NCBI GenBank assembly: GCA_942159475.1
Contig: OW804102.1
Span: forward strand, 29,952,873 to 30,016,872
Origin: Sthenelais limicola
Taxonomy: Eukaryota > Annelida > Polychaeta > Phyllodocida > Sigalionidae
Direction of reading: 5' to 3'
Length of the DNA: 64,000 nt
Position 1 is the first letter of the stretch. Each line of letters opens with the position of its first letter. The position numbers were made by a program, and so were the translations under genes. This document shows positions 43,490 to 55,800 of the stretch, one piece after another. Below the pieces are notes generated by a model. It searched no databases and was not told the origin of the DNA. It saw only the letters and a program-made list of their open reading frames with translations.

Positions 43490-43660
43490 GATCTATAAAA
43501 ACCGAAAGGAAAAGATGGGGACTTATGTCATGGAAACATATATAACATATGGATATTGACATTAGAGCAACAACAAATTTAATTTATAGCCCATGCTGAA
43601 CATGGCATGTTTTCTATAGATTTTAGACTGTGCCATTAGTCCCGTAATTTCATACAAATC
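43490..43660 (+). repeat. Family Q repeat, copy 1
   Basis: TTATGTCATGGAAACATATA, TATGGATATTGACATTAGAG and GAACATGGCATGTTTTCTAT recur inverted at 49740-49960. Non-coding. Confidence 0.6.
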
Positions 43661-44631
43661 ATGATTCAAAATGGCGACTATGCAAATCCTTTATTATATC
43701 TATTATTATATTACATGTACATATCGTATTGTTTCACACAAACAAAAATATGGGAATATGGGGCTCGTATAATCAACAGGCCATCCAGTCGGTGAAGGAA
43801 AGGATATATATATTGAATTTTTATTCCATAAGAATATACAGAAAAGGACAAAAGCCTCAAAAGATTGATCTTCCGACAAGCCCTAAACAATAGAAAATGA
43901 TGTATAATCTCAAGCTTACAAATTCTCATCATAGATGGTTACATTACATTACATTATTATAGTTGTCGTTTCAAATTCTACTTGGCAGTCAGGCTGCGTG
44001 ATATACATTTCAGACTTTACAATTTTACATGAGCCTGTTTTACATTTTACCTTCATTACAATGTTATGCGCATTGACATTACGTGTTTTAACTTATTTTT
44101 TTAAACATTCCTGCAGATTTCAGAGTAGCTTGTAATAAAGTATTGTCTTAACTCTAGTATGCAATGTTAAATCATAATATTATATGATAAGACCTTTGAA
44201 TAAAAGTCACCCCTTATATACAATGTATTGTGGTTTGAGTACAAATTAAATATAATTGAAATTAACATCGATATCTCGATCTTAAATAGGCATTATGCGC
44301 CTTTTTGGTTTCACCTTTCTCCGGTTATATCTGACTATTCCCATCTTGTAGAAATATACACTCATGGAAGTTCAAAAACAAGTTTGGCTAAATGAATCTA
44401 CTACACTAACATCACTACAAGGCTATGAATAGAATAATTAATTATGCCAAGCCTTGATTAGCAGACATGTATATGGGTAGAGAAGGTGACGTGTGAATTA
44501 AGCAGTTACAATGCATACTGATAGTCACACCCAACCTTGTTAATCAGTAGACTGATTGGATCAGGTCTATCTTATCTAATCAATGTTCTACACCAGAGGC
44601 ACTGTACATGTATACATCTATACATATATAT
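43661..44631. other. Unassigned AT-rich stretch
   Basis: No supported gene or repeat. ATTACATTACATTACATTA is a short tandem near 43941-43958. Confidence 0.35.
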
Positions 44632-45051
44632 GGGTCAGATTTTCAGAAAATGTACAATTGGCAGCTCTACACATTTGGGAAGTTAAGCTGAATTAGGCTG
44701 AAAAATGAAGAATACTGGGTATATCTGGGCATATTTGGTATCGCATTGATTTAACGTATCAGTTCTGTTATGTTAAACTGCATTTTGAAGCTAATTTTTG
44801 TCTTAAATATGGGCTATTTGAGAGGATTGGTGAAGGCAAATTGTACATTCACTTCGTCAATCTTCTCAACCCAAATTTTAGACGAAAATACAGTTCAGAA
44901 TACAGTTAAACCTAACCAAACAGATTGCTAGAATCAATGCAATACCATATATACTCGAATTTACCTAGTATTGACCAAATTGGAGCCTAATTTAGCAGAA
45001 TTTACTAAATGTGTACAGCTGCAAATTGTACATTTTCTGAAAATCTGACCC
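44632..45051. mobile_element. Two family A MITEs fused head-to-head
   Basis: The first copy (plus orientation, A2) runs from GGGTCAGATTTTCAGAAAAT to AAATTGTACATT at about 44849. There the second (minus orientation, A1) takes over directly with CACTTCGTCAATCTTCTCAA and ends ATTTTCTGAAAATCTGACCC. The two inner termini are lost and both copies share one TTGTACATT junction. Flanked by TATATA. Confidence 0.88.
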
Positions 45052-45460
45052 ATATAAACATAATATACATCTGAATGGGTGTCTCAGACAACGAGGGCAA
45101 TATAGATAGCAGCAGAGTAGAAATCTACAAAATTATTTATTAATTACAATGTTGTTAATAGTCTAAATCGAGATATTTTAAAATGACATTTTGAAAAGTT
45201 TCCCACTTTCAATATTTTTGGCCGGGTGTGTGCTCAACGGGGCTTCTCCTATATTGAATTTACCGCCATAAGAACACATTTGATTGATATCTTCCGTTCC
45301 TAGTATTTCCATTCAATTTTCAATTAAGTCTTTTTGACAAAACAACACTAAAATATGGGTATATATGTCCCACTAGTTTCCCCATACTACAGACTTTTAA
45401 AACATCATGAATGTACAACTTACAATCAATCCATATATTTTTCATACAAAAAATATATAT
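45052..45460. other. Unassigned AT-rich stretch
   Basis: No supported gene. The minus-strand frame at 45320-45574 runs into the B element and is not a gene. Confidence 0.35.
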
Positions 45461-46381
45461 AGTGGCCCGTTTATAAGCCGGTGTAGCAGTTCTAATGTAC
45501 CCCCCATCAGATGTACCCCCCGGTATAACTAACCTAGGTCTAATGTACCGGGGGTACATTTGACCTAGGTCCAATATACCCCCGGGGGTACTTTAGACCT
45601 AGGTTGGATATACCCCCTCCAGTTTTAATGTACCCCCGGGGGTAACATAGACCTAGGTCAAATGTACCCCCACCAGGTTCAAAGTACCCCAAAGGGGGAA
45701 ACTAAACCTAGGTCTAATATACCCCAAATATTTGAAAATAACCAAGTACTGATCGAAACATTAATTCTTTAAATTATGACAATAAAAGTAATAATACATA
45801 CCTAATAGTCAGAACTGAATAGATTTTAGTAATGAATTATTGTGATCTGAGAAAAGTATTTAATTCAGGATATGAATTACACAGAGTGCTGTTCTCATCA
45901 CACCCTGTAGCATTTTATTAGATATTAAATTATTGACATAATATTATAATAGTGACTATTCTACTTATAGGCATTACATAGAGCAAAAATCGTAAATTCC
46001 ATTCTACATTAGTCCAATTCAATTTTAAATGTGGGGTTGTAGCATAATCTTAATTTGAGGCAAGTAATGGAATCAATAGAATTTACAAAATTCAAGATTA
46101 TCATAGAAACAAAGGGGGGTAATTTGAATCTAGAGGGGGTCATTTAAACCTGAGGTCTAAATTACCGGGGGGGGGTACATTAGATCGGGGGGTAATTTAG
46201 AACTGTTACACCGGGACGTGTTTCAAAGCCTATCTCGAATACAGACGACCGGGGCTGTGAAGGTCATGAAAAAATAAAATCCTCTAGAATTTGATTCTAG
46301 ATTAAAAGCCTACCTCAATTGCAAGCCGGGGATACAGTGGGGTCAAAACAAATACGATCCCGGTCTTATGAACGGGCCACT
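45461..46381. mobile_element. Family C inverted-repeat element containing a B element
   Basis: AGTGGCCCGTTTATAAG at the left and CTTATGAACGGGCCACT at the right are inverted repeats with one mismatch. The B element occupies 45482-46210. Without it, C is about 190 bp and non-coding, with AAAGCCTATCTCGAAT and AAAAGCCTACCTCAATT as an internal direct repeat. Confidence 0.82.
45482..46210 (+). mobile_element. Family B non-autonomous DNA element, copy 2
   Basis: Same ends as copy 1 (TGTAGCAGTTCTAATGTACC and TAGAACTGTTACA), same CCGG on both sides, same palindrome array. It differs from 36887-37613 at only about a dozen positions by eye, including one G-run length change, so both copies moved recently. 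Confidence 0.92.
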
Positions 46382-47179
46382 ACGGTATTTAGATGGAATG
46401 CACCAAGTGGTTGTATCAGACACACAAGGAGTGTTAATTAACAAGCCATGAAGGGTGACAAAACTACAAGCGATGATGCATGCATTTACACTCCAAGTGT
46501 GTCTTATACGCTATTTCAGAACGGCAGTTTGTATCCCATTTTTATATCATAACTATCATGTTCAATTGTTCAAATGTTCAAATTAATTGTGTAGATCATT
46601 CCCCCACCATTCCTTTCTGTATTGTACCCCCCACACACACACACACAAACACACACAGACACATTGTTTAAACTATAAAATTACCAAAAGATGTGGTTTC
46701 AAATCATAAAACAATGTCATAGTGTGGATCACCTAGTATCAGGTTTGGTAACAAACAATATAGATACAAGTACAATTCAACCTACGCTATGAGGGAGTTA
46801 TGTATACTATATATATAGTCTCTAAGACTGATTGCCATACAACTGTATATAATACATCTGGCACAAACACGCAGAGAACATAATAAAGACTTACATTATA
46901 CAAACGTTATACCACACTCCTTCAAATTGCTTCTCATCAGAGATATGTTTGCATATATATTGATGATCCCGATTAGATATCAATTTAGGCTTTGGCTTCT
47001 GGGATGTATGATTAGCATGTCTTCTCCCCCAGCCTCCCCCACCCCGAACTAACCCATCCAATTATTGGGAAGGGAGGGTAGAAAAGTAGGAGTTGAGTGT
47101 GAGATGGTCCGTTGGGAGGTAAGTAGCTTTTAGTGAATCAATAGAAAAGTGTCTTATTGAGACGTGATATCTGATATGT
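46382..47179. other. Unassigned stretch with CA repeat
   Basis: CACACACACACACAAACACA lies at 46632-46652. No coding support. Confidence 0.4.
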
Positions 47180-47392
47180 GGGTCAGATTTTCAGAACATG
47201 TACAATTGGCAGCTCCACACATTTAGTAAATTCTGCTAAAATAGGCTGCAATTTGGTCAATACTGGGTAAATTCGAGTATATTCAGCAATGCATTGATGG
47301 TAACTGTATTTTGAACTTTATTTTCGCCTGGAATTTGAGTTATTCGAGAAGATTGGCGAAGTTAAATTGTACATTTTCTAAATATCTGACCC
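47180..47392 (+). mobile_element. Family A MITE, A1 variant, internally shortened
   Basis: GGGTCAGATTTTCAGAACAT and ATTTTCTAAATATCTGACCC ends. The segment between GCATTGATGG and TAACTGTATT is about 20 bases shorter than in full copies. Confidence 0.9.
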
Positions 47393-47689
47393 ATGTAGGT
47401 ATGATGGAGTACTCGGTATGTATGATAAGAGATGCTCAATCATATCTTATCATGTTTCATCAGATTCTGCATCAAAAAGACCTCTCCTGTGAATACCTGC
47501 TTACTGATGTATATTCAGTATACCAGTTTTGTGTTTGTTTTCCACCTTATCCGCCTTTTTTTGTCGGTTACCGGTTTCAAACTTCAAGATGTGGCCCAGT
47601 TCAAAATAAATGACTGTTGTGTTCACAATTTGTTTGTTTTGTAACAATATTAGCATTAATTGTGTTGCCTTAACTAGCTCACTTATGGG

Positions 47690-47960
47690 GAGGGGGAGGG
47701 GCAAGTGGGGGTGAATTTGGAGGAGAGGGGGAGGGGAGGGGAGGGGCTGTAGGCAGCGCAGAATGAATTTAAGGGAAGGGTGGGACAACGAGGGCATTGG
47801 AAGGGACGGGGAGGGGAAAAAGAAGGGGAAGGGAGGATGAAGGGAAGGACGATTGGGGAGAAAATATGTGGTTGTTTTAAGGATGTTCCAACCAATCCAA
47901 AAAAATGGGAGAGGATCTGAGGGGTAGGGGACAGAATGAGAGGGTACTGTGAGAGGATGG
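47690..47960. repeat. G/A-rich low-complexity tract
   Basis: Runs of GGGGAGGGGGAGGGG and GGGGAGGGGAGGGGAGGGGC on the plus strand, with quadruplex-forming potential. The long minus-strand Pro/Ser/Leu frame is an artefact. Confidence 0.88.
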
Positions 47961-47988
47961 GGGGGGGGGAACCTTTGAGGCGATATAT

Positions 47989-48222
47989 GGGTGAGATCGC
48001 CAGAAAATGTACAATTCACCTTCACCAATCCTCTCAAATAAACCAAATTTAAAATAGAAATTAGGTTAAAAAAACAGTTCAACATAACCAAACAGATTAT
48101 TTGAATCAAGGCAATATCAAATATACTCAGATATGCCTAGTTTTGACATTTTGTCAGTCTAATTTGGCAGAATTGAATAAATGTGTAGATCTGACGATTA
48201 TATGCTTTATGACGATCTGGCC
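47989..48222 (-). mobile_element. Family A MITE, A2 variant
   Basis: Starts GGGTGAGATCGCCAGAAAAT and has CACCTTCACCAATCCTCTCA and ACAGTTCAACATAACCAAAC. The right end TATGACGATCTGGCC is eroded. Confidence 0.85.
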
Positions 48223-49257
48223 GATATCCAACTGAGCAACTGAGAAAGCCTTAATTATTCACTTATCAAAACCCATAAAACTTATATCAAATGCAATATA
48301 ATAATCATACCTCTAAGCCTATTCATCTCATTGTATCTAATTGCCCAAGAATAATGACAAAATGATATATATTACCAGTAAAACCATATAACAATGGTGT
48401 AGGTTGAACAATGGTATCAACAGTATACAGGGGCGAGGAGGGAGTGAGCACAATAAGATAAATATCTGACTCATTGCCTTGACCAATCAATGAGGCAGCC
48501 ACTGGGGACACGACCCAGCAAATAAACACTAATATCAGTGACCATCAATCATCCATTTATTTGCCTTCCTCCCTCCCTGTCTCTCACCTTGCTTTATTTA
48601 CATTTCCAGAAAAACAAGCTTTTTCCAATTTATCCACCCGAATTCATTGTGGTTTTGGCGATTTTCTTGTTGAAAACTCTATTGAAAACTGTATCAAATT
48701 GCAATATTGTTATCAACAATTTTCCATTTTCAACGCCCTTCATATATAATTAATGTTTTTATTGAAACATCAGTTTCACCTAAGTGAACAATGTGCTGGA
48801 TATGAATCATAATTTAAGGATGTGCCTACCAATATCTAAGTTAAGCAATATGTTTCACACCCGATTCTTTATGAATTAATATGATAATATATGGCCATAA
48901 CTATCAAACTACATATTGGCCACAATAGGCATGTTGTCTCCTGGGGCCCTGCCTCCTACACTTAACATTGTGTTACTATGTGATCATTCATAGATAGCCT
49001 CTCGTCCATGTGTTAGTGTTTTGAGAAGTTTTCCAGATATTGTTGTTGCACAATATTTGTATGATTTCCATCAAATCGCCTTGTTTCCTTGTGGATGGAA
49101 CACTCAAGCATCCAGGCAGCCTTTGAAATGAGTTAGATTCATGCACTTGCCAAAAGGAACCAATATAGCTTCGATAACTTGGTTGAGACATGCACAATGT
49201 CTGTGTATGCGGCACGCCCAATAAGTCTGATTGATCTAACATACTGCTCTATATGTA
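48223..49257. other. Unassigned non-coding stretch (1 kb)
   Basis: Short open frames near 48538-48753 and 48988-49242 show no family resemblance. No repeat ends. Confidence 0.35.
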
Positions 49258-49259
49258 TA

Positions 49260-49371
49260 CAGTGGAACCTCACATAAAGACCACCTCATTATAGAGACCA
49301 TTCCTCTATTCAGACCGGTTTTCCCAGTCCCTGATTATCCCAAGGGTGGTCTTCATAGAGAGGTTCCACTG
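49260..49371. mobile_element. Family J miniature mariner-like element
   Basis: CAGTGGAACCTCACATAAAG at the left and GTCTTCATAGAGAGGTTCCA then CTG at the right are inverted repeats, each directly flanked by TA. CAGTGGAACCTC ends with TA duplications are typical of Tc1/mariner or pogo-type MITEs. 112 bp, non-coding. Confidence 0.88.
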
Positions 49372-49372
49372 T

Positions 49373-49739
49373 ACTTGCTAAGTGGGTGTCTTACCACAGA
49401 AATATGGAATGAGAATGGATAATAGTGTTTGTAATGTTCGCAAGATACCTGTACGGGCAGTTTAAAAAAAGGTCTTACTAAAGTAAGCTGCATCCTATAT
49501 AGCTCCTTTTACAACTGGGTCCTTGATAGCAGTCATTGTTGAATGTGTATTCTTGGGAGTATTAGTAATAGACACAATAAAGGCTATAATGTATATATAT
49601 AGACTTTTGTAAAGTAGTCATACATTTGTGTCAGGACAAATTGACAAAATCAATAATGTTGAAGAATACTCGTGTGGTCGCGTTGATAAGGCTTTGAAAA
49701 TAAACTAAACTATTAAGTTAGGACCCTAACGTTACAATG
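49373..49739. other. Unassigned non-coding stretch
   Basis: No supported feature. Confidence 0.35.
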
Positions 49740-49960
49740 TTATAGGTCATTTGCATGTCCACTATATGGAATCTTGATTCCCATGGAATTATCGGAATTG
49801 TATGTTAGTATAAATTCTATAGAAAACATCCCATGTTCACCATGGAATATGTATCGTCGCCCCAATGTCAATATCCATCTGTTATGAATATTTCCATAAC
49901 ACAAGGATGTATATTTTCCATCATGCATTTGGTGTGGTATAGGCCATTTATACAAGCTAT
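49740..49960 (-). repeat. Family Q repeat, copy 2
   Basis: The reverse complement carries TGGATATTGACATTGGGGCG, GAACATGGGATGTTTTCTAT and AGAATTTATACTA in the order of the copy at 43490. Confidence 0.6.
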
Positions 49961-50877
49961 GATATTAGTGTAAATATTCTTGCAACTTTTGATGACAATG
50001 CTTTATATTTGTACGTCAGACCTGAACTTGATCTACCCTAATATTTACACCGTAACAGACATGCGCAGTGTCACATGCAAATTCCCTAATGTGATAGTGT
50101 TTCTGAATGAATAAAAAGCTTAAAATACTATACTGGGTAATAGTGTACTAATTGTGGTGTTTCTGGTTGTCCCAGACCGGTAGTGTTAGGGATTGACTAC
50201 CAGCCTGTGGTGTAATAGGGTGATACTATTCCACCAGGGACAGCCAGAGTCATCATCAGCGGTACAGCCATGAGCTGTAAAACACTCTATTTATCCAAAC
50301 TGCATCACTGGGAAACTTTTATCCATCACCCTGTGCTTTGCTTATCCCATTACAAACATAAGCACTGTATTAAGATTAAGTGTAGCACACCAAAGATGAA
50401 CTAACCAGTGATTGTTATTTGTAAAAGAACACATAGGACAAGCTCTTAAGGATATGCAGTACAAAACACATGAGCTTTGGAATTGTTATGTGACATTTTC
50501 TTTCTATAGAGACTTTAACCATACCATCATTATCTTTTATGTCATGCAATGTCACAACTTGTACCAACCCTGATACTAACTAATTTGCATAATTTTGTAG
50601 CATGGACATATCCTCTAAAATCTGCACGTACATCCCACTACAAATTTATTCAGGAGTTTTCTCTAAGTTGAGACAGAGCTATGACTATTTAATTGTGAAT
50701 CAAGACGATATATTGGGGTACTAAAGGTGTGTGGGATCGTGCACTGTAATGGGTGGTGTAGAAAAGGAGATGTTAAGGAAATGTTTTGGCAGCATTGATT
50801 GGCCTATTCAAAAAGGATGTACGCACAGCGTGGCACGGACATCCAGTATGGTCACAGTGAGTAATGGAGGAGTAACA
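49961..50877. other. Unassigned non-coding stretch
   Basis: No supported gene. TAATGGGTGGTGTAGAAAAG and neighbours give a chance open frame at 50731-50943. Confidence 0.35.
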
Positions 50878-51055
50878 GGGATGGGTGCTATTGGCTCTTG
50901 CTACATAGCCAAGTTACTTCCCACTTCTTTTGGCGGATTTTAGAAGCATAGAGTGCTCCCGCTTCTATTAAACATGTTTGATTTGTAACTACTACTTTGT
51001 AGCTGAAGAAACAGGAAGTAGTGGGAGCTGTAGCAGGGCACTGGCACCACTCTAT
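50878..51055. mobile_element. Family F-related MITE
   Basis: GGGATGGGTGCTATTGGCTC at the left, then AGTTACTTCCCACTTCTTTT, AGTGCTCCCGCTTCTATTAA, ACATGTTTGATTTGTAACTA and AGGAAGTAGTGGGAGCTGTA. These match the element nested at 63133-63423 in reverse order. The right terminus is not clear. Confidence 0.6.
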
Positions 51056-51185
51056 GTGAAAAGTTGGAGATGTATTATTCATGCAACTGCATTATAATGA
51101 AACACCCTTTTTTACAGTGAATAGACACAGTGAATACTAAACTGATGGATTCAACTAGTAAGGACTACATGACTAACATTGAGGG

Positions 51186-51250
51186 GCTGCTGGTGAGTTT
51201 ATTAATCGGTTTAGTCTCTGCCTACTTTTATTATAGCCCCTGGACTGTTC
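51186..51250 (-). repeat. Family E repeat fragment
   Basis: TTTATTAATCGGTTTAGTCT and CTGCCTACTTTTATTATAGC then CCCTGG is the reverse complement of the E core. Confidence 0.5.
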
Positions 51251-51775
51251 ACGGCAGGAATCCATAGGATACCAAGACGATCATTCATCTCAGTGACTTG
51301 ACACCCTTGATCTGATTTAAACAACGATCCTACAACCGTAATGCTACCGCCCAACACCGCCCAACAGTTTTACAGTGTAGAGACCACTTTGTTCTGGTAG
51401 GAGAGCTCGCACCTTACTTGCTGGCTTGATGCCTCTCCCGTGGAAGATAAAGCGGCGTGTGATATGAGGCAGTGTAAAAAGGGGTCATTGTGGAGGGTGC
51501 CTCGCTCCCCGACTAAACACACCAGAACAAGAACGGGAGAAAAAGTCTCCACAATACAAATGATGGCTCCCCAATTTATATACAGGGGTTAACAGGGGGA
51601 CGGAGGAAGAAGGGGTGCTGGAGAGACGGGGATGGGGGTGCATATTTATCAAGATTGTATAAATTCATAATTATAAAATTGATGATCTATTTAAATATTG
51701 TATTGGCCTTGAAATGAAATAAAATACATGAACAAAATAAACGGTGAAACTTCTGATGAACTCAGAAAAAAACAC
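51251..51775. other. Unassigned non-coding stretch
   Basis: Includes a GC-richer part (51360-51560) with a 60-codon minus-strand frame of no recognisable family. Nothing supported. Confidence 0.35.
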
Positions 51776-51912
51776 TTAAGGCTCAGTGTTTAGGGTGTCC
51801 CTCCAAACTGAGGTAAAGCCTCTCAATCCAAACCGCGAAATAGAATCATCCTAGATTGAAAACGCCTAGATTGAAAATGAACACTCTAAACACGATCCCT
51901 GAGGCTGGTCAA
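51776..51912. mobile_element. Family V foldback repeat, copy 1
   Basis: AAGGCTCAGTGTTTAGGGTG at the left and ACACTCTAAACACGATCCCT then GAGGCT at the right are imperfect inverted repeats. It shares CCAAACTGAGGTAAAGCCTC with 55268-55360. Confidence 0.6.
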
Positions 51913-52094
51913 ATAGGGAGTAGAAGTGTGAATACGTCTTGTACTAGCATAGAAAATACAGATGTATCTTTTCACTACTGAGTAACATTAAATCAACCAA
52001 TAAGTTATATTTATAGGAGGAATGTTTAAAATTAAAAAACAGTTTCTATTTCATTTTTAAAAATATATAAAAGCTACCCGATATATAAATACAG

Positions 52095-52192
52095 GTTAAC
52101 TAACGAGTTGGTTGAAGGAGCGTGAATATTGCACAAGTTGTGTAGCAACGAGGGCAATATTCTAGGCGACTAAACCCGACGAGTTAATTAAC
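52095..52192. mobile_element. Family W short inverted-repeat element
   Basis: GTTAACTAACGAGTT and GACGAGTTAATTAAC form the outer arms; GAATATTGC and GCAATATTC the inner arms. 98 bp, could fold into one stem-loop. Confidence 0.6.
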
Positions 52193-53675
52193 AGATTCAT
52201 TATACAAGCTTTCAATCATGAAAATAAAAATAAAATCGAGTCATAAATTTGAGTTTTATCGGTAATCTTAGTAAAGAAAACCCAGATTAGTTGCCATGAC
52301 AACCCCACGTGAATCACTAGTGAAATATGTGCTATGCCTAAATCAATCTAGACAGTCGGCACCCCCCGCTTCTTCCTTGGAAGAAGTCAGAATGACTCTA
52401 TTTACAATTTCGCACGGTGCACAGACTACTAGTGTCCAACGATATATACTCTTATACCATGTGGTTACTTCTCTGCCTGCATTCAATAATTTCCCCGCTG
52501 AGAATGTCTATTGATGCATGGAATACTTAGTTTATGCCTATACCTACAACCTAGCGTACTTACATTGTCGATTCAGGCACTCACACTTCCACAATCCATT
52601 TTCGTTTCAACCTCCACACTCAACCCACACAGCTACATCCACGCCATTGACCATTCCGATCCCTTGTTCCATTCCGTACGAGCCGGAAGTCACTTCAACG
52701 TAATCAACGTAACCGGCAAATGGGATTCGAAATGGATAGCGCTGTTTATTTACTGAATAAACAGCGCCGAGGTAGTATAGGGGTGGGGGTGGGGTGGGGT
52801 GGGGGTGGGGTAGGGTGCGTGGACGGGACCTCGTCGGCAACTGTTTTTCTTTATTTATACAAGCAACTAGCCTAAAAGTCAGATCCCAACACAACCCAAT
52901 CCAGCGGTATGCTTTCTGGATACACTGTTTGCAGAGCAATGTGTGTATAATAAAACGTAGCAGCCAAGAACGATCCGGTCAATGAGTCATTACATTCAGC
53001 AACCTATCAAATTGTGGACATCAAAACCAAATCTAATCGTGAAAGGATCAAGAGGGTACCAATGCTAAGAAAAAGGAGTTGAACGAAGCTCGTTTCCCCT
53101 CCCCATGTTGGCACCTTTAAGTGAAAATCTGATTTGATTACATGTTAGAACAATAAACTATTATATTTCATGTGAAATTTGATCTGAATGGCTGTAATGT
53201 TTATTGTGATTGTTTGACGCGCTGGACTGGTGGTTGATCTTTATTTTTGTTTTTACGTCAACTTCTTTATTCAATATTATATCAACAAAGTTTGGTCTTG
53301 GACAGATCCCATGCAGTGTGATTATTACCTAATGACCTGCAATTATAAATAGGACAACGGCAAAGATAAATATAACCCATCAATTGGCTTACTTTAGAAT
53401 TATATTGATTTCATTGACAGAAGTCGACTTGATCAAGAGAAGTACCCTTGTTAAAGCTTCACGCTCAGTTAACGTAGGTCAAAAACTGAACATTCTCTAC
53501 TTCTTGTTCCATTCTTTACAAACACATATAAAAGTAATTTGACCCAAATTTTGGAGGATTTGTTTCAGTTGCTATTGCTAAAGGGTTTCTAAAACGTCCT
53601 CATGTGTATTTATTTATCTTATTTCCATCGAAAATACAATTACAGGAAACTTTTGTTAATCAGCAGTTCTTCCAT
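52193..53675. other. Unassigned stretch with a perfect hairpin and a G-rich run
   Basis: At 52739-52767, GCGCTGTTTATT and AATAAACAGCGC form a perfect 12-bp stem around TACTG. At 52778-52820 a GGGGTGGGGGTGGGGTGGGG-type run could form a quadruplex. No gene supported. Confidence 0.5.
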
Positions 53676-54028
<353 letters not shown>

Positions 54029-54610
54029 TTGGAGAACCAGCCCGAATCCTTTCATGGGATGGCGTCAGTTTTCTCTCCATGATTTTAAATCTAGATCTTG
54101 TCGCTGCCAGAAAACCAGTAGAGTTTTGCAACAAACAATTCCACAGTAGTCATGGACAAAGGTGGTACTCTGCTATATTTGATTAACTTTTATAATACAT
54201 TCGTATAATAATAGATATCTAGCACAGTAGATCTTTATCATACTAGTGATTCTCAGAAGTAAACTAGTTTTTTTTGTGATAATAACAGTCAAGCTGTTTG
54301 TACATGTAGTATTCTTATTCAATCAATAAAATATTGGTCTGACCAGATTAACGTATTCTTTGCTACCGATTTGAATGCTTTAGGGTCAACTATCCCATGG
54401 ACCATTGTCTGTAAGGAGTTCCAAGAGAATGGTATTCTATGCAAAAAAGACTTTCCCATCTGTTAATTTTTGGTATGATTTGTTTTAGTGGTTTACGTCC
54501 CATTGCAAAGTTTCTTGTATCTAAATTCCTGATATCTATTCAACTTGGGTCTCCCGTTAGACCATGGCCCATCTGCAATACATACATGTAGTCTTCTTCC
54601 ATGCTTTATA
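54029..54610 (-). pseudogene. LINE 3' fragment: C-terminal RT tail and UTR
   Basis: On the minus strand LQMGHGLTG and LDTRNFAMGRKPLKQIIPK, then after a frameshift FLHRIPFSWNSLQTM and AFKSVAKNTLIWSDQYFID before a stop. These parallel the fragment at 33840 residue block by residue block. About 300 bases of 3' UTR follow, ending AAAGGATTCGGGCTGGTTCT then CCAAAATAAATAAA into the TAAA array. An in-frame stop and a frameshift make it non-functional. Confidence 0.7.
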
Positions 54611-55267
54611 ATGTCAGTATGTTCTTTTCTATATGGATCTTATCAACATTGGCGATTAGACTTCATATTCTTGTATTAATATAAAACAACTGCATAATGT
54701 TGATTACTTCAGCCCTATAAATCATGAGTGCATCCGCATCTGGCAAGATTTGTTTAGTTGTAATAGCTGAGGATGCCGCATTAACTAAATACATGTTGCA
54801 GTTTTTCACACTGCTTCGTTAGCAACACACCAGTCTGATAGATAAATTTATGCATAATCTTTTGCTATAATAAATTACATTAAATGAACAATTCCAAAGC
54901 GTTTCATCTTCATTTGTCATAGTTAAATATATATATCAAGACTAACATGATATAAAAACTAGTTATGAATAGGAAAACACAAATAGATTAGTAATTAGAT
55001 GACTGCTGTTAAATCCCTCCCGGATACTACTCCGAAGTCTGAGTTGCTATGTATATAATAGCAGTGGTCTGTGCAATAGCGGGACGATAAAAAAGGATTA
55101 AAAAACGGCTGTAGAGAATTGATGCAGATAGAGGGATGTTTTTGCGGAGGTATAACTGGCGCCAATAATGTATTACCAATAAAGATCATTGTAAATTGCC
55201 CCCCACACTTGTCTTATTGTTGAGTCATGGGCATAATGCGGCCGCAGTAGCACGTGGTGGTGGAACA
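54611..55267. other. Unassigned AT-rich stretch
   Basis: May hold further eroded LINE sequence at its left edge; I cannot follow it by eye. Confidence 0.3.
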
Positions 55268-55360
55268 GTGTAGGCTCAGAGCTAAGAGTGTCCCACCAAA
55301 CTGAGGGAAAGCCTCTCCGCCCGAGGTTGTAGAATCCGTTCAGAACGACCTATTCAGGGC
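55268..55360. repeat. Family V repeat, copy 2
   Basis: AGTGTCCCACCAAACTGAGG and GAAAGCCTCTCCGCCCGAGG match copy 1 at 51776. The right arm is not conserved. Confidence 0.5.
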
Positions 55361-55424
55361 CAGGAAAGCTACTAGCGCAGTAGGCGTCCAATCGATGACA
55401 TACCATTATCTGTTCTATGAGGTC

Positions 55425-55800
55425 CTTCTCTCCGATATTTCGCCTCTTCTCCTTTCCTCCCCCTCCATTATGTTACCCCTCCTTCTCCCCCAGCCCCTAC
55501 CACACTGAAATTCCCCCTCTTCCTCTTCTCCCCCTGCCCTTCCCCACTGTTCTTTCCTCCTGCCCGTCTCCTCTCCTCCTCTTCTGCCCATCCTTTTCCC
55601 CTTCCCCTCTCCCCTGCCCCTGCTCCTTCACATGCCCCTGCCCTTCTCCCCTCTCTTCCTCTGCTAGTCCCCCACTGTCCTTCCACCTCCTCCTCTCCTC
55701 CTCCCCCTGCGTCTTCCCCTCCCCTTTCTTCCCTTCTCCTCCCCCCCCCTAACCACTTTTCTTTCCCCTCCCTGCCCCACCCCTTCCAGCCACCCCCAGC
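55425..55800. repeat. C/T-rich polypyrimidine tract
   Basis: Nearly 380 bases of C and T on the plus strand (CCTCCCCCT, CTTCTCCCC). Open frames on both strands (Pro/Ser/Leu or Gly/Glu/Arg) reflect composition only. Confidence 0.9.

Noticed and set aside
47501..48109. 202-codon minus-strand open frame
   Set aside because: Starts in a family A MITE and crosses a G/A-rich tract; Pro/Ser/Leu composition with no family motif.
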